Assembly: GCA_013911195.1 (NCBI GenBank) | Contig: JACETS010000075.1 | Location: 1 to 11,111, forward strand | Length of the DNA: 11,111 nucleotides | Origin: Verrucomicrobiales bacterium | GTDB lineage: Bacteria > Verrucomicrobiota > Verrucomicrobiia > Verrucomicrobiales > DEV007 | Reading direction: 5' to 3' | In this document: positions 1 to 5,644 of the stretch, piece by piece | How the letters are laid out: each line of letters starts with the position of its first letter | Numbering within the stretch: position 1 is the first letter of the stretch | Made by a program: the position numbers and the translations under genes | Notes under the pieces: generated by a model | Databases searched by the model: none | What the model saw: only the letters and a program-made list of their open reading frames with translations | What the model was told of the DNA's origin: nothing

Positions 1-8
1 AAAATAAA

Positions 9-953
9 TTAAGCCGTTTCGTCTTCTTCTATCAAGATTTTGGATTTTGATTCCACGATTCCTGACATCAATGAGCTATTGGGTATATTTAAGTGGTCTC
101 CCTCATCATTCTCTAGCTGAGTTGTCACCGGACCAACGGAAAGAACTTTTCCCGAAAGTGAATCATTGTCTTTGAATTTAATAATGGTACCAACTGGATA
201 TAAGTCTCTAGCGTAAACGCCAGAAACAATATTTTGAGCTAATGGCCGCATACCAAGACCAAGCGCAAGAGCTGTTGCAATTGCCGCGCCAAGAAGAAGA
301 ATTTCAACAGTGTGGCGAATCAAAGTAGTATCCACTCCAAGCGTGCTAATAGCAATAGTCAGTACCAAAACCAAAATAAAAGCATAAACAAGATTAGCCA
401 ACGCTCCGGCGTAATCCAATCCTACACGACTGGCACCGTTCACAACAAAGCCTCTAACGAGATCACCAATTACAAATCCTGCCACCGAAATAATAATCGC
501 AGTTATCACGCGCGGCAGAAAACTCACTAATCCATTGAGGGGTTCAGAGATTTGAGGCAATCCCAGTGAACCCGCAGAGGAGCTCAAAAACATTATCATT
601 AAAATCCAAAATAGTGTCTTACTGACTATGATAGAAAATGGAACATTGGCATTGGCTCGTGCAAAAATTCCCGAAATTCCCGACCTTTCTAGTAAAGGAT
701 TATTTGCAAAGTTTTCTTTTAGTAATCCACCAAATTTTTCTAATAAAAAGCGAGCACCCTTAGCAACGATATAAGAAATAACATAGCCAACCAAAAGAAG
801 AATTAAAGCAATCAGTAATTTTGGTATGAACGCAAGCAATTCGTTTCCCATGTTAGAAAATTGCTGAATCAATTCAGATCCCCAATTATCGCCTTTTGAA
901 GAGCTGCTCGAGGGATTATTACTATTATTTGCCTGAGCAATTATCGGTATCAT
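9..953 (-). CDS. MscS-family mechanosensitive ion channel (TM_helix/CmpX-like)
   Basis: A 314-residue inner-membrane protein predicted to form a tension-gated or related small-conductance channel. Hydrophobic segments lie near residues 41-63, 108-128, 145-168, 187-206 and 214-233. The second to last carries the LGVDTT motif typical of 'conserved TM helix' channel proteins. The Gly/Ala-rich helix 222-236 (GAAIATALALGLGM) looks like the MscS pore helix. A beta domain follows (about 245-295), with VGTIIKF and the IPNSSL signature near its end, and a short acidic tail. I chose ATG 953 because AGGAAAAG sits 7 bases upstream of it. An in-frame start at 1007 would add 18 residues and enlarge the overlap with the upstream gene to 83 bases. 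With 953 the overlap is 29 bases. It is the last gene of the sigma-factor operon, so it is probably expressed under the same control. The N-terminal Ser/Asn-rich stretch (10-20) is unusual but looks like a linker. The family call is firm; gating and ion selectivity are unknown. Confidence 0.88.
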   Translation of the reverse strand: MIPIIAQANNSNNPSSSSSKGDNWGSELIQQFSNMGNELLAFIPKLLIALILLLVGYVISYIVAKGARFLLEKFGGLLKENFANNPLLERSGISGIFARANANVPFSIIVSKTLFWILMIMFLSSSAGSLGLPQISEPLNGLVSFLPRVITAIIISVAGFVIGDLVRGFVVNGASRVGLDYAGALANLVYAFILVLVLTIAISTLGVDTTLIRHTVEILLLGAAIATALALGLGMRPLAQNIVSGVYARDLYPVGTIIKFKDNDSLSGKVLSVGPVTTQLENDEGDHLNIPNSSLMSGIVESKSKILIEEDETA

Positions 954-1260
954 TATCTTTTCCTGATTTATTGATTTTATTATTTGGACTAGCACTTTTT
1001 GCCGCACCTATAGCAGCAGTAGCAAGACCTGAAACACCAGCACCAATAGTTTTAAAGAAAAACGATAACGAATGTTCCATAACCATGGCAAACTTCGCAC
1101 GCTCGACGATACGCTCTATTCTTCTTAAATCTTCAACATCTAAATCGTTAACGGAAGCCTTAGCATCTTGGCTAGGGTCTAGGCTTTTCTCTAAACCTTC
1201 CTCTCTAAATATATCAAGAATTTTGGCATCTTGTTCCAGAAACTGAGCATCCGATATCAT
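925..1260 (-). CDS. Unrecognised 111-aa protein, middle gene of sigma/MscS operon
   Basis: I do not recognise a family. What can be seen: an acidic N-terminus (1-45), a charged and probably helical stretch (about 40-62, EDLRRIERIVERAKFAMV), one Gly/Ala-rich hydrophobic segment (about 65-87, interrupted by K70), and a polar Lys/Asn/Asp-rich tail ending in NCSGK. It could be a membrane-anchored or peripheral small protein with its N-terminal region in the cytoplasm. The ATG overlaps the TGA of the sigma gene (ATGA). It has the best Shine-Dalgarno sequence in the window, so the reading frame is very likely translated. Its 3' end overlaps the channel gene by 29 bases. Its place directly after an ECF sigma gene is where an anti-sigma factor often lies, but no HxxxCxxC zinc motif is present. 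An anti-sigma, adaptor or channel-accessory role is inference only. Confidence 0.75.
   Translation of the reverse strand: MISDAQFLEQDAKILDIFREEGLEKSLDPSQDAKASVNDLDVEDLRRIERIVERAKFAMVMEHSLSFFFKTIGAGVSGLATAAIGAAKSASPNNKINKSGKDNDTDNCSGK
957..964 (-). promoter_or_regulatory. Ribosome binding site that decides the MscS start
   Basis: AGGAAAAG on the minus strand, with 7 bases between the AGGA core and ATG 953. It favours the 314-residue product over a start 54 bases further upstream at 1007. It lies within the coding region of the preceding 111-residue gene. Confidence 0.6.
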
Positions 1261-1832
1261 TTTATTCTCTCCTCCTTCTCATTATCCAATTCGGTATATA
1301 TTTCTTTGAATCGTTCCTGTGCTCTATAAAGGCGCATTTTGGCGGCACTTAATCCAATATCAAGAACATCTGCTATTTCCTGAATGCTTAGACCTGATAC
1401 ATATCTTAGAGTGACAAGTCTACACTCTTCTCCATTCATTTGGGATATGACTTCATTAACCTTACCTGTTAGTTCATCATGAGAGATTTTGTTACTGATT
1501 AATTTTTGGTGCTCCACCTCCTCAATCATTTTGGAGTGATTCTGATTTCGTCGAGCAGCCTTTCTTCGAGCTTCTAGGCATCTATTATATACAATTCTAT
1601 ATAACCAAGTTTTGAAGGCCGAACGCCCTTCAAAGTCCACAATTTTATGAAACACCTGCAGAAATGAATCCTGGCAAGCTTCTTCAGCATCTTGAACGGA
1701 ACCGAGCATTTTTAAACAACTTCTGTAAACTAAAGGTTCATGGCGCCTCAAGAGTTCGCGATACGCGCTGACATTGTATGGAAGCTCAGTTTTGCAACGA
1801 GCAACCAATTCATCATCAGACAACGCATCCAC
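1257..1832 (-). CDS. ECF-type RNA polymerase sigma factor
   Basis: A 191-residue sigma-70 family protein of the extracytoplasmic-function type, which directs core RNA polymerase to a dedicated promoter set. Region 2 spans about residues 21-92, with the conserved DAEEACQDSFLQVF stretch (48-61) and the FKTWLYRIVYNRCLEARRK segment (73-91) that matches the region 2 core/-10 recognition helices. A low-complexity linker (about 93-122) follows. Region 4 is at about 126-177, with a helix-turn-helix at SIQEIADVLDIGLSAAKMRLYRA for -35 recognition. The length is typical. The start is GTG at 1832; an in-frame stop at 1863-1865 leaves no ATG upstream, and only a weak AAGA precedes it, so a start a few codons downstream (TTG, residue 4) is possible. 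First gene of a three-gene operon with an unknown small protein and an MscS-like channel. The stop TGA overlaps the next ATG, so the two are probably translationally coupled. Confidence 0.92.
   Translation of the reverse strand: MDALSDDELVARCKTELPYNVSAYRELLRRHEPLVYRSCLKMLGSVQDAEEACQDSFLQVFHKIVDFEGRSAFKTWLYRIVYNRCLEARRKAARRNQNHSKMIEEVEHQKLISNKISHDELTGKVNEVISQMNGEECRLVTLRYVSGLSIQEIADVLDIGLSAAKMRLYRAQERFKEIYTELDNEKEERIK
1267..1277 (-). promoter_or_regulatory. Strong ribosome binding site of the 111-aa gene
   Basis: On the minus strand the sequence AAGGAGGAGAG ends 6 bases before ATG 1260. It lies inside the 3' end of the sigma-factor coding region, where it also encodes Glu/Lys-rich residues. 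This near-consensus Shine-Dalgarno supports both the reality and the start of the small downstream gene. It contrasts with the weak or absent sites before trpS, sucD and citrate synthase. Confidence 0.8.
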
Positions 1833-1895
1833 GGCAGTTCTTAAGGCTGACCCTGGACTTTTTCAGAAAGTAATAACCATTAAGCACTACTCTCT

Positions 1896-1923
1896 ATTAT
1901 TTAGATGTCATTTGACCCATCAA
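1896..1923 (-). promoter_or_regulatory. Candidate promoter of the ECF sigma operon
   Basis: On the minus strand TTGATG (1923-1918; 4 of 6 to the -35 consensus) is followed after 16 bases by AATAAT (1901-1896; 5 of 6 to the -10 consensus). This would start transcription near 1889 and give a leader of about 57 bases before GTG 1832. The -35 lies in the centre of a TGACC/GGTCA dyad, so it could be under operator control. Found by eye. An ECF-type autoregulated promoter in the same stretch cannot be excluded. Confidence 0.35.
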
Positions 1924-1929
1924 AGGTCA
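1913..1929. promoter_or_regulatory. TGACC-N7-GGTCA dyad, operator-like
   Basis: A perfect 5-bp inverted repeat, TGACC (1913-1917) and GGTCA (1925-1929), with a 7-base spacer. A nested TTTGA/TCAAA pair (1911-1915 and 1920-1924) and a further GTCA at 1907-1910 extend the symmetry to the left. The dyad covers the proposed -35 of the sigma operon, where a repressor or activator dimer would act. No regulator gene for it is visible in the window. Confidence 0.35.
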
Positions 1930-1955
1930 CAACCTTATTGGTTTTTTTATTATTT

Positions 1956-1996
1956 ACTTTTCTTAATAATTAGAATCTATGATTTTTAAGAAAAGT
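1956..1996. repeat. 11-bp perfect inverted repeat
   Basis: ACTTTTCTTAA (1956-1966) and TTAAGAAAAGT (1986-1996) are exact reverse complements with a 19-base loop. After one mismatch two more base pairs extend the arms to 1953 and 1999. The stem is AT-rich and neither side is followed by a proper U-tract outside the stem, so it does not look like a terminator. It lies about 125 bases upstream of the sigma-factor start and could be a protein-binding site or a DNA structure. Confidence 0.5.
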
Positions 1997-2013
1997 TAAA
2001 CAAAAAAAGCCAT

Positions 2014-2037
2014 TAACTGCCTCTAAGGCCCTAGTTA
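2014..2037. repeat. Bulged hairpin in the divergent region
   Basis: TAACT (2014-2018) pairs with AGTTA (2033-2037). Inside it GCCT (2019-2022) pairs with AGGC (2026-2029) around a CTA loop, leaving CCT (2030-2032) as a one-sided bulge. This is the most GC-rich short segment of the region. There is no U-tract. It could be part of a leader RNA or a protein site; function unknown. Confidence 0.35.
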
Positions 2038-2225
2038 CAAGAGTGTTATAAAAAACTTATTAACATTAGAACTAAAATACAGCTCTTTTGGTGAAGTCTT
2101 TTAGATTTTTAGAAAATGCTCAATTTCGTTTATCACGAACACAAACAAGAAGAGATGCTGAAAGGGGGCCGCTAAAATTAAATTCATTTTTTGAGTTAAC
2201 ATGGTCAGCATAATAAGAGCTTTTC

Positions 2226-2253
2226 TTGACACTTACACTGAGCGCTTGATCAT
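2226..2253 (+). promoter_or_regulatory. Candidate sigma-70 promoter of trpS
   Basis: A perfect TTGACA (2226-2231), a 16-base spacer and GATCAT (2248-2253; 4 of 6 to the -10 consensus). Predicted transcription start is near 2260, giving a very short leader (about 10 bases) before ATG 2270. That agrees with the absence of a Shine-Dalgarno before trpS. The -35 is convincing and the -10 is only fair. Confidence 0.45.
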
Positions 2254-2269
2254 AAGTTAGATTTTTAAG

Positions 2270-3232
2270 ATGCGAATTTTATCAGGTATTCAACCTAGTG
2301 GCAGACTACATGTGGGAAATTATTTCGGCATGATGGAGCCATCGATTGAACTTCAGGATCAGGGTGAAGCATTTTATTTTATTGCCGATTATCATTCGCT
2401 GACAACGGTCCATGATCCGAATCAACTAAGGGAAAATGTTCGAGATGTGGCGATAGATTTTCTTGCTTGTGGTTTAGATCCAGAAAAGGCCATATTTTTT
2501 AGGCAGTCTGATGTGCCTGAGGTTACTGAACTTTCCTGGCTACTAAGTACAGTTACTCCGATGGGATTTTTAAACAGATGCCATTCTTTCAAAGACAAAA
2601 CAGATAGAGGCTTTGAAGCCTCTCACGGCCTCTTTGCATATCCTGTGCTTATGGCTTCAGACATATTAATTTATGACAGTAATATTGTACCAGTTGGAGA
2701 CGATCAAAAACAACACCTCGAAGTAACAAGAGATATCGCGACCAAATTTAACAATCTATATGGAGATGTTTTTGTTATTCCAGAACCAAAAATACGAAAA
2801 GAAAACGCCAAAGTTCCTGGAATTGATGGCCAAAAAATGAGTAAAAGTTATGGAAACATAATAGAAATTTTTGGCGCTGAGAAACAAATAAGGAAAAAGA
2901 TAATGTCCATTATAACGGATTCTACTCCTGTAGAAGATCCCAAAGATCCAAAGGAATCCATTATTATAGATCTTTTTAATTTAGTGGGTTCAACCGAAGA
3001 CGTTGAAATGATGAAATCCGATTTTCTTAAAGGGGGCATTGGATACGGAGATTTCAAAAAGCGACTATTCGAGGCTTTCTGGGATTATTTTCAGCCCATG
3101 AGAAAAAAGAGAGATGAACTTTCAGAGGATTTTAATTATGTAGATAACGTCCTCCAGACGGGGGCAGAAAAAGCTCGTGAAGCTGCAAAATTGACACTGA
3201 AAAGAGCACGTAAAGCTTGTGGAATTGAATAA
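2270..3232 (+). CDS. trpS: Tryptophanyl-tRNA synthetase
   Basis: A 320-residue class I aminoacyl-tRNA synthetase that charges tRNA-Trp in the cytoplasm. The Rossmann catalytic domain begins at once (SGIQPSGRLHVGNY, residues 5-18) with HVGN as the HIGH-type ATP motif. The active-site stretch MASDILIYD (128-136), the GDDQKQHLE signature (143-151) and the KMSKS loop (189-193) all match bacterial TrpS. The helical anticodon-binding region fills the C-terminal third and ends with a Lys/Arg-rich helix. Length is usual for the family. ATG 2270 is preceded by TTTTTAAG and has no clear ribosome binding site, but the N-terminal motif fixes the start closely. First gene of the plus-strand cluster, and 113 bases separate it from the PUR-type gene. 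No Trp-rich leader peptide or T-box-like leader was seen upstream. Confidence 0.98.
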   Translation: MRILSGIQPSGRLHVGNYFGMMEPSIELQDQGEAFYFIADYHSLTTVHDPNQLRENVRDVAIDFLACGLDPEKAIFFRQSDVPEVTELSWLLSTVTPMGFLNRCHSFKDKTDRGFEASHGLFAYPVLMASDILIYDSNIVPVGDDQKQHLEVTRDIATKFNNLYGDVFVIPEPKIRKENAKVPGIDGQKMSKSYGNIIEIFGAEKQIRKKIMSIITDSTPVEDPKDPKESIIIDLFNLVGSTEDVEMMKSDFLKGGIGYGDFKKRLFEAFWDYFQPMRKKRDELSEDFNYVDNVLQTGAEKAREAAKLTLKRARKACGIE

Positions 3233-3345
3233 TAAGCATTAATGCCCGCTAAAAATCACTAAATCAACTTGCGAAGCTGCTCAACAGTATTAGCATTCTG
3301 ACCCGAATAAAAAATCAAATTCAACTGAGGAAAGTTAAAGTTGGT

Positions 3346-3621
3346 ATGTTTGAAGAAGAAGAAGAAGAAGAAGAAAATGAAAACAACGGTGGTTATAGAA
3401 GACGCCGTGAGGAACCATTATACACCGAGAAGATTTTTGCTGACCGAAAAATCTTTTTTGTCGATTTAAAATCTAACGATCGTGGTAAATTTTTAAAAAT
3501 CACTGAAGATGTTAGAGGAAGGAGAGACACTATCATGGTGCCTGAGGAAAGCTTACAGGAACTTATTGATGCTCTAAATAACGTTTCTGATTATCTCAAA
3601 AACGAAGACGATCAAGATTAA
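3346..3621 (+). CDS. PUR-family (DUF3276) small nucleic-acid-binding protein
   Basis: A 91-residue protein with an acidic head (eight Glu in a row from residue 3), an Arg cluster (YRRRREE, about 17-23) and one PUR-type domain (about 24-86). The domain shows the expected beta-beta-beta-beta-alpha pattern: LYTEKIFADRKIFFVDLKSN, GKFLKITEDVRGRRDTIMVP, then the helix EESLQELIDALNNVSDYLKN. Family members in Bacteroidota and spirochaetes (e.g. Borrelia BpuR) bind single-stranded DNA or RNA as dimers, so a regulatory or RNA-binding role is expected. The specific target here is unknown. GAGGAAAG lies 11 bases before ATG 3346, a somewhat long spacing. An in-frame stop shortly upstream excludes a longer start. 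The head is encoded by a pure GAA triplet repeat that could change length by slippage without breaking the frame. Confidence 0.88.
   Translation: MFEEEEEEEENENNGGYRRRREEPLYTEKIFADRKIFFVDLKSNDRGKFLKITEDVRGRRDTIMVPEESLQELIDALNNVSDYLKNEDDQD
3352..3375 (+). repeat. (GAA)8 triplet microsatellite inside the PUR-type gene
   Basis: Eight uninterrupted GAA codons directly after Met-Phe encode a poly-Glu tract. The lack of any GAG synonym makes the run prone to strand slippage. Changes of whole triplets would alter only the length of the acidic head. Confidence 0.9.
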
Positions 3622-3675
3622 ATTGATCTGATGATCTTTAGGAATTTGAGTGTTGGTTTGTAGCCACCACCAATC

Positions 3676-4455
3676 GTGATTGCCAACAATACAAACTTTG
3701 TGGTTCTTGATGAAACACAAGACTACATTGTCGTGGACAAGCCTTCTCCTCTTTTGGTTCATCCTAGTGTTCCTGGAAATCCACCAACTTTACTAGATGG
3801 AATCAAATCTCTTCTAGCCTATGAAATTGCAAACGGTGCGTCACTTTCAATAATTAATCGGTTAGACCGGGAAACAAGTGGAGTTGTTGTAGTAGCAAAA
3901 AATAAAATTACTGCAAGACGATTTGGAATTGCAATGCAAGATCGAGAAATCAAAAAAGAGTACTTAGCAATCGTAAAGGGTAGTCCAAAAAAAACAAAAT
4001 TTAGAGTATGTGAACCAATTATCAGAGCGGGCGAGATTATTGAGAGTCCTGTTTGGGTAAAACAAATGGTGCATCCTGATGGTAAAAAATGCATCACCGA
4101 TTTTGAACTGATAAAAGAAATGGGCTCATATAGTTTGATCAAAGCCATTCCCCAAACTGGAAGAATGCACCAAATCCGTGTTCACTCTAATCATGTTAAT
4201 TTACCAATAGTTGGAGACAAAATTTATGGTGGAGATGAATCTTACTATCTAAAATTTATTAATTCGGGTTGGACCAAAGAGCTTGAATCCAAATTAATTT
4301 TACCCCGCCATGCACTCCATTGTTTCAGAATGCAGGTAAATAATCATGAAAAGTGGGAAGCTCCCATGCCGGAGATATTTAAAAGTTTTGAGGACTCCTT
4401 GACCGCTAGGTGTAGTAACCCTAAGATTCCGACCGCTAATAAGAAAAAGCAATGA
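3676..4455 (+). CDS. RluA-family 23S rRNA/tRNA pseudouridine synthase
   Basis: A 259-residue enzyme that isomerises uridine to pseudouridine in structured RNA. The catalytic motif is NRLDRETSG (61-69), with Asp64 as the nucleophile. VVDKPSPLLVHP (19-30) is the conserved first strand and loop, REIKKEYLAIVKG (90-102) follows, TGRMHQIRVH (161-170) is the RNA-binding motif, and HALHCFRM (212-219) closes the domain. No N-terminal S4 domain is present, so it resembles the shorter RluA type rather than RluC or RluD. The exact target uridine cannot be told from sequence alone. The start is GTG 3676, since an in-frame TAG lies 15 bases upstream. There is no clear ribosome binding site. The C-terminus carries an extra basic tail (about 245-259, ending NKKKQ). 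Its TGA overlaps the sucC ATG (ATGA), which implies coupled translation with a TCA-cycle gene. Confidence 0.93.
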   Translation: MIANNTNFVVLDETQDYIVVDKPSPLLVHPSVPGNPPTLLDGIKSLLAYEIANGASLSIINRLDRETSGVVVVAKNKITARRFGIAMQDREIKKEYLAIVKGSPKKTKFRVCEPIIRAGEIIESPVWVKQMVHPDGKKCITDFELIKEMGSYSLIKAIPQTGRMHQIRVHSNHVNLPIVGDKIYGGDESYYLKFINSGWTKELESKLILPRHALHCFRMQVNNHEKWEAPMPEIFKSFEDSLTARCSNPKIPTANKKKQ

Positions 4456-5633
4456 ACATACACGAATATCAAGCTAAAGATCTTTTTGAAAAATTTGGTG
4501 TCCCTTCTCCAAAAGGAAGGATGGCTGAAAGCCCAGAAGAGGCAAAAAAAATTGCTGAGGAAATTAACGGCCAAACCGTTATTAAGGCTCAGGTCCATGC
4601 GGGAGGGCGAGGAAAAGGGACCTTTAAAAATGGATTTGAAGGTGGAGTACATTTATCTGAAGACCCTGATGAAATTCATACCATTGCCCAAAAGATGCTT
4701 GGTGAAACCTTGGTCACTCACCAAACGGGTGAAGAGGGCAAATTAGTCAGCAAAGTTATGGTTGCCAAGGCAGTTGATATTTCTAAGGAATACTATCTGG
4801 CTATACTAATGGATAGAGAAAGTCAGTCACCTGTCATAGTGGCTTCGACTGAAGGTGGTGTTAATATTGAAGAAGTTGCTGAAACTACTCCTGAGAAAAT
4901 AATTAGAGAGTCAATTCACCCACTAGCAGGGATTCAACCATATGAAATAAGAAAAATATCAAATAATCTTGGTTTGGAAGGCGATGAAGCAAAGCAATTT
5001 GGAAAGCTTCTTAAGGCATTATTTAAATTATTTATTTCATGCGATTGTTCACTAGTTGAAATAAACCCTTTAGTCACCACCCCAGATGGAGAAGTTCTAG
5101 CCTTGGATGCAAAATTTGGTTTCGATGATAATGCTCTTTATCGGCAGCAAGAAATTGCATCAATGCGTGACACCTCTGAAGAAGATCCTAGAGAAGTAGC
5201 AGCATCTGAATTTGGGCTTAATTACATCGGATTAGACGGGAACATAGCATGCTTAGTCAATGGAGCAGGTCTCGCCATGGCAACAATGGATATCATTAAA
5301 CACTATGGAGGTGAGCCTGCAAATTTCTTAGATGTCGGCGGTGGCGCAACAGAGGAACAAGTAACTAATGCCTTTAAAATTATACTTGGAGATTCAAATG
5401 TTAAGGGCATTCTTGTTAATATTTTTGGAGGAATTATGGACTGTGATGTTATTGCAAATGGCATTGTTAATGCATGCAAGCAAGTTAATCTAAATATTCC
5501 TCTTGTTGTAAGATTAGAGGGAAACAATGTCGATGCAGGTAAACAAACTCTCTCCACTTCTGGTGTTAACTTAATTGCCGCAGATGACTTATCTGATGCG
5601 GCTCAAAAAGCGGTTAAGGCTATTAATCAATAA
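4452..5633 (+). CDS. sucC: Succinyl-CoA synthetase, beta subunit
   Basis: A 393-residue beta subunit of succinate-CoA ligase (TCA cycle, cytoplasm), which binds nucleotide and couples succinyl-CoA cleavage to ATP or GTP formation. It begins with the signature NIHEYQAKDLF (2-12). The ATP-grasp domain shows KAQVHAGGRGKG (45-56) and the metal and nucleotide residues in LVEINPL (201-207) and LALDAKFGFDDNALYR (216-231). The CoA-ligase domain carries LDGNIACLVNGAGLAMATMD (261-280), ANFLDVGGGA (290-299), NIFGGIMDCDVIANGI (323-338) and PLVVRLEGNNVDAG (350-363). Length is typical. ATG 4452 overlaps the RluA-family stop, with only an A-rich weak site before it. The usual partner sucD is not adjacent: a PTPS-family gene stands between them. 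Confidence 0.98.
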   Translation: MNIHEYQAKDLFEKFGVPSPKGRMAESPEEAKKIAEEINGQTVIKAQVHAGGRGKGTFKNGFEGGVHLSEDPDEIHTIAQKMLGETLVTHQTGEEGKLVSKVMVAKAVDISKEYYLAILMDRESQSPVIVASTEGGVNIEEVAETTPEKIIRESIHPLAGIQPYEIRKISNNLGLEGDEAKQFGKLLKALFKLFISCDCSLVEINPLVTTPDGEVLALDAKFGFDDNALYRQQEIASMRDTSEEDPREVAASEFGLNYIGLDGNIACLVNGAGLAMATMDIIKHYGGEPANFLDVGGGATEEQVTNAFKIILGDSNVKGILVNIFGGIMDCDVIANGIVNACKQVNLNIPLVVRLEGNNVDAGKQTLSTSGVNLIAADDLSDAAQKAVKAINQ

Positions 5634-5644
5634 GATTATAATTC

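Larger units (their letters stand above)
1833..2269. other. Divergent intergenic region, sigma operon / trpS
   Basis: The only stretch over 300 bases without a convincing gene. It is strongly AT-rich and separates the minus-strand sigma operon from the plus-strand trpS cluster. It contains candidate promoters for both sides and three symmetrical elements (1913-1929, 1956-1996, 2014-2037). The part from 2040 to 2220 shows only short open frames. The longest is a 40-codon frame from GTG 2091 to TAA 2213, with no ribosome binding site and no recognisable product. No RNA gene was recognised. Confidence 0.6.

Noticed and set aside
954..1007. Longer start for the MscS-like channel at 1007
   Set aside because: The added 18 residues are not conserved-looking, have no ribosome binding site at that start, and increase the overlap with the upstream gene. 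ATG 953 with AGGAAAAG is better.
896..1246. Plus-strand open frame of 116 codons opposite the sigma operon
   Set aside because: It lies antisense to two well-supported minus-strand genes, shows no family motif and has no ribosome binding site. It is a shadow frame.
1931..1950. AACC-TTATT-GGTT hairpin followed by seven T on the plus strand, resembling a terminator
   Set aside because: The stem is only 4 bp and no plus-strand gene ends upstream of it. It would only act on antisense RNA of the sigma gene.
2091..2213. 40-codon open frame starting at GTG on the plus strand, with mixed, protein-like composition
   Set aside because: No Shine-Dalgarno, no recognisable domain, only one Trp codon so not a convincing trp leader peptide, and the length is compatible with chance. 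Kept only as a note in the intergenic entry.
3236..3245. GCATTAATGC perfect 10-bp palindrome just after trpS
   Set aside because: No loop and no U-tract, so not an intrinsic terminator. Short palindromes of this size are expected by chance; no regulator context.
3610..3628. GATCAA/TTGATC inverted repeat spanning the stop codon of the PUR-type gene
   Set aside because: Only 6 bp with a 7-base loop and no T run after it. Too weak to call a terminator.
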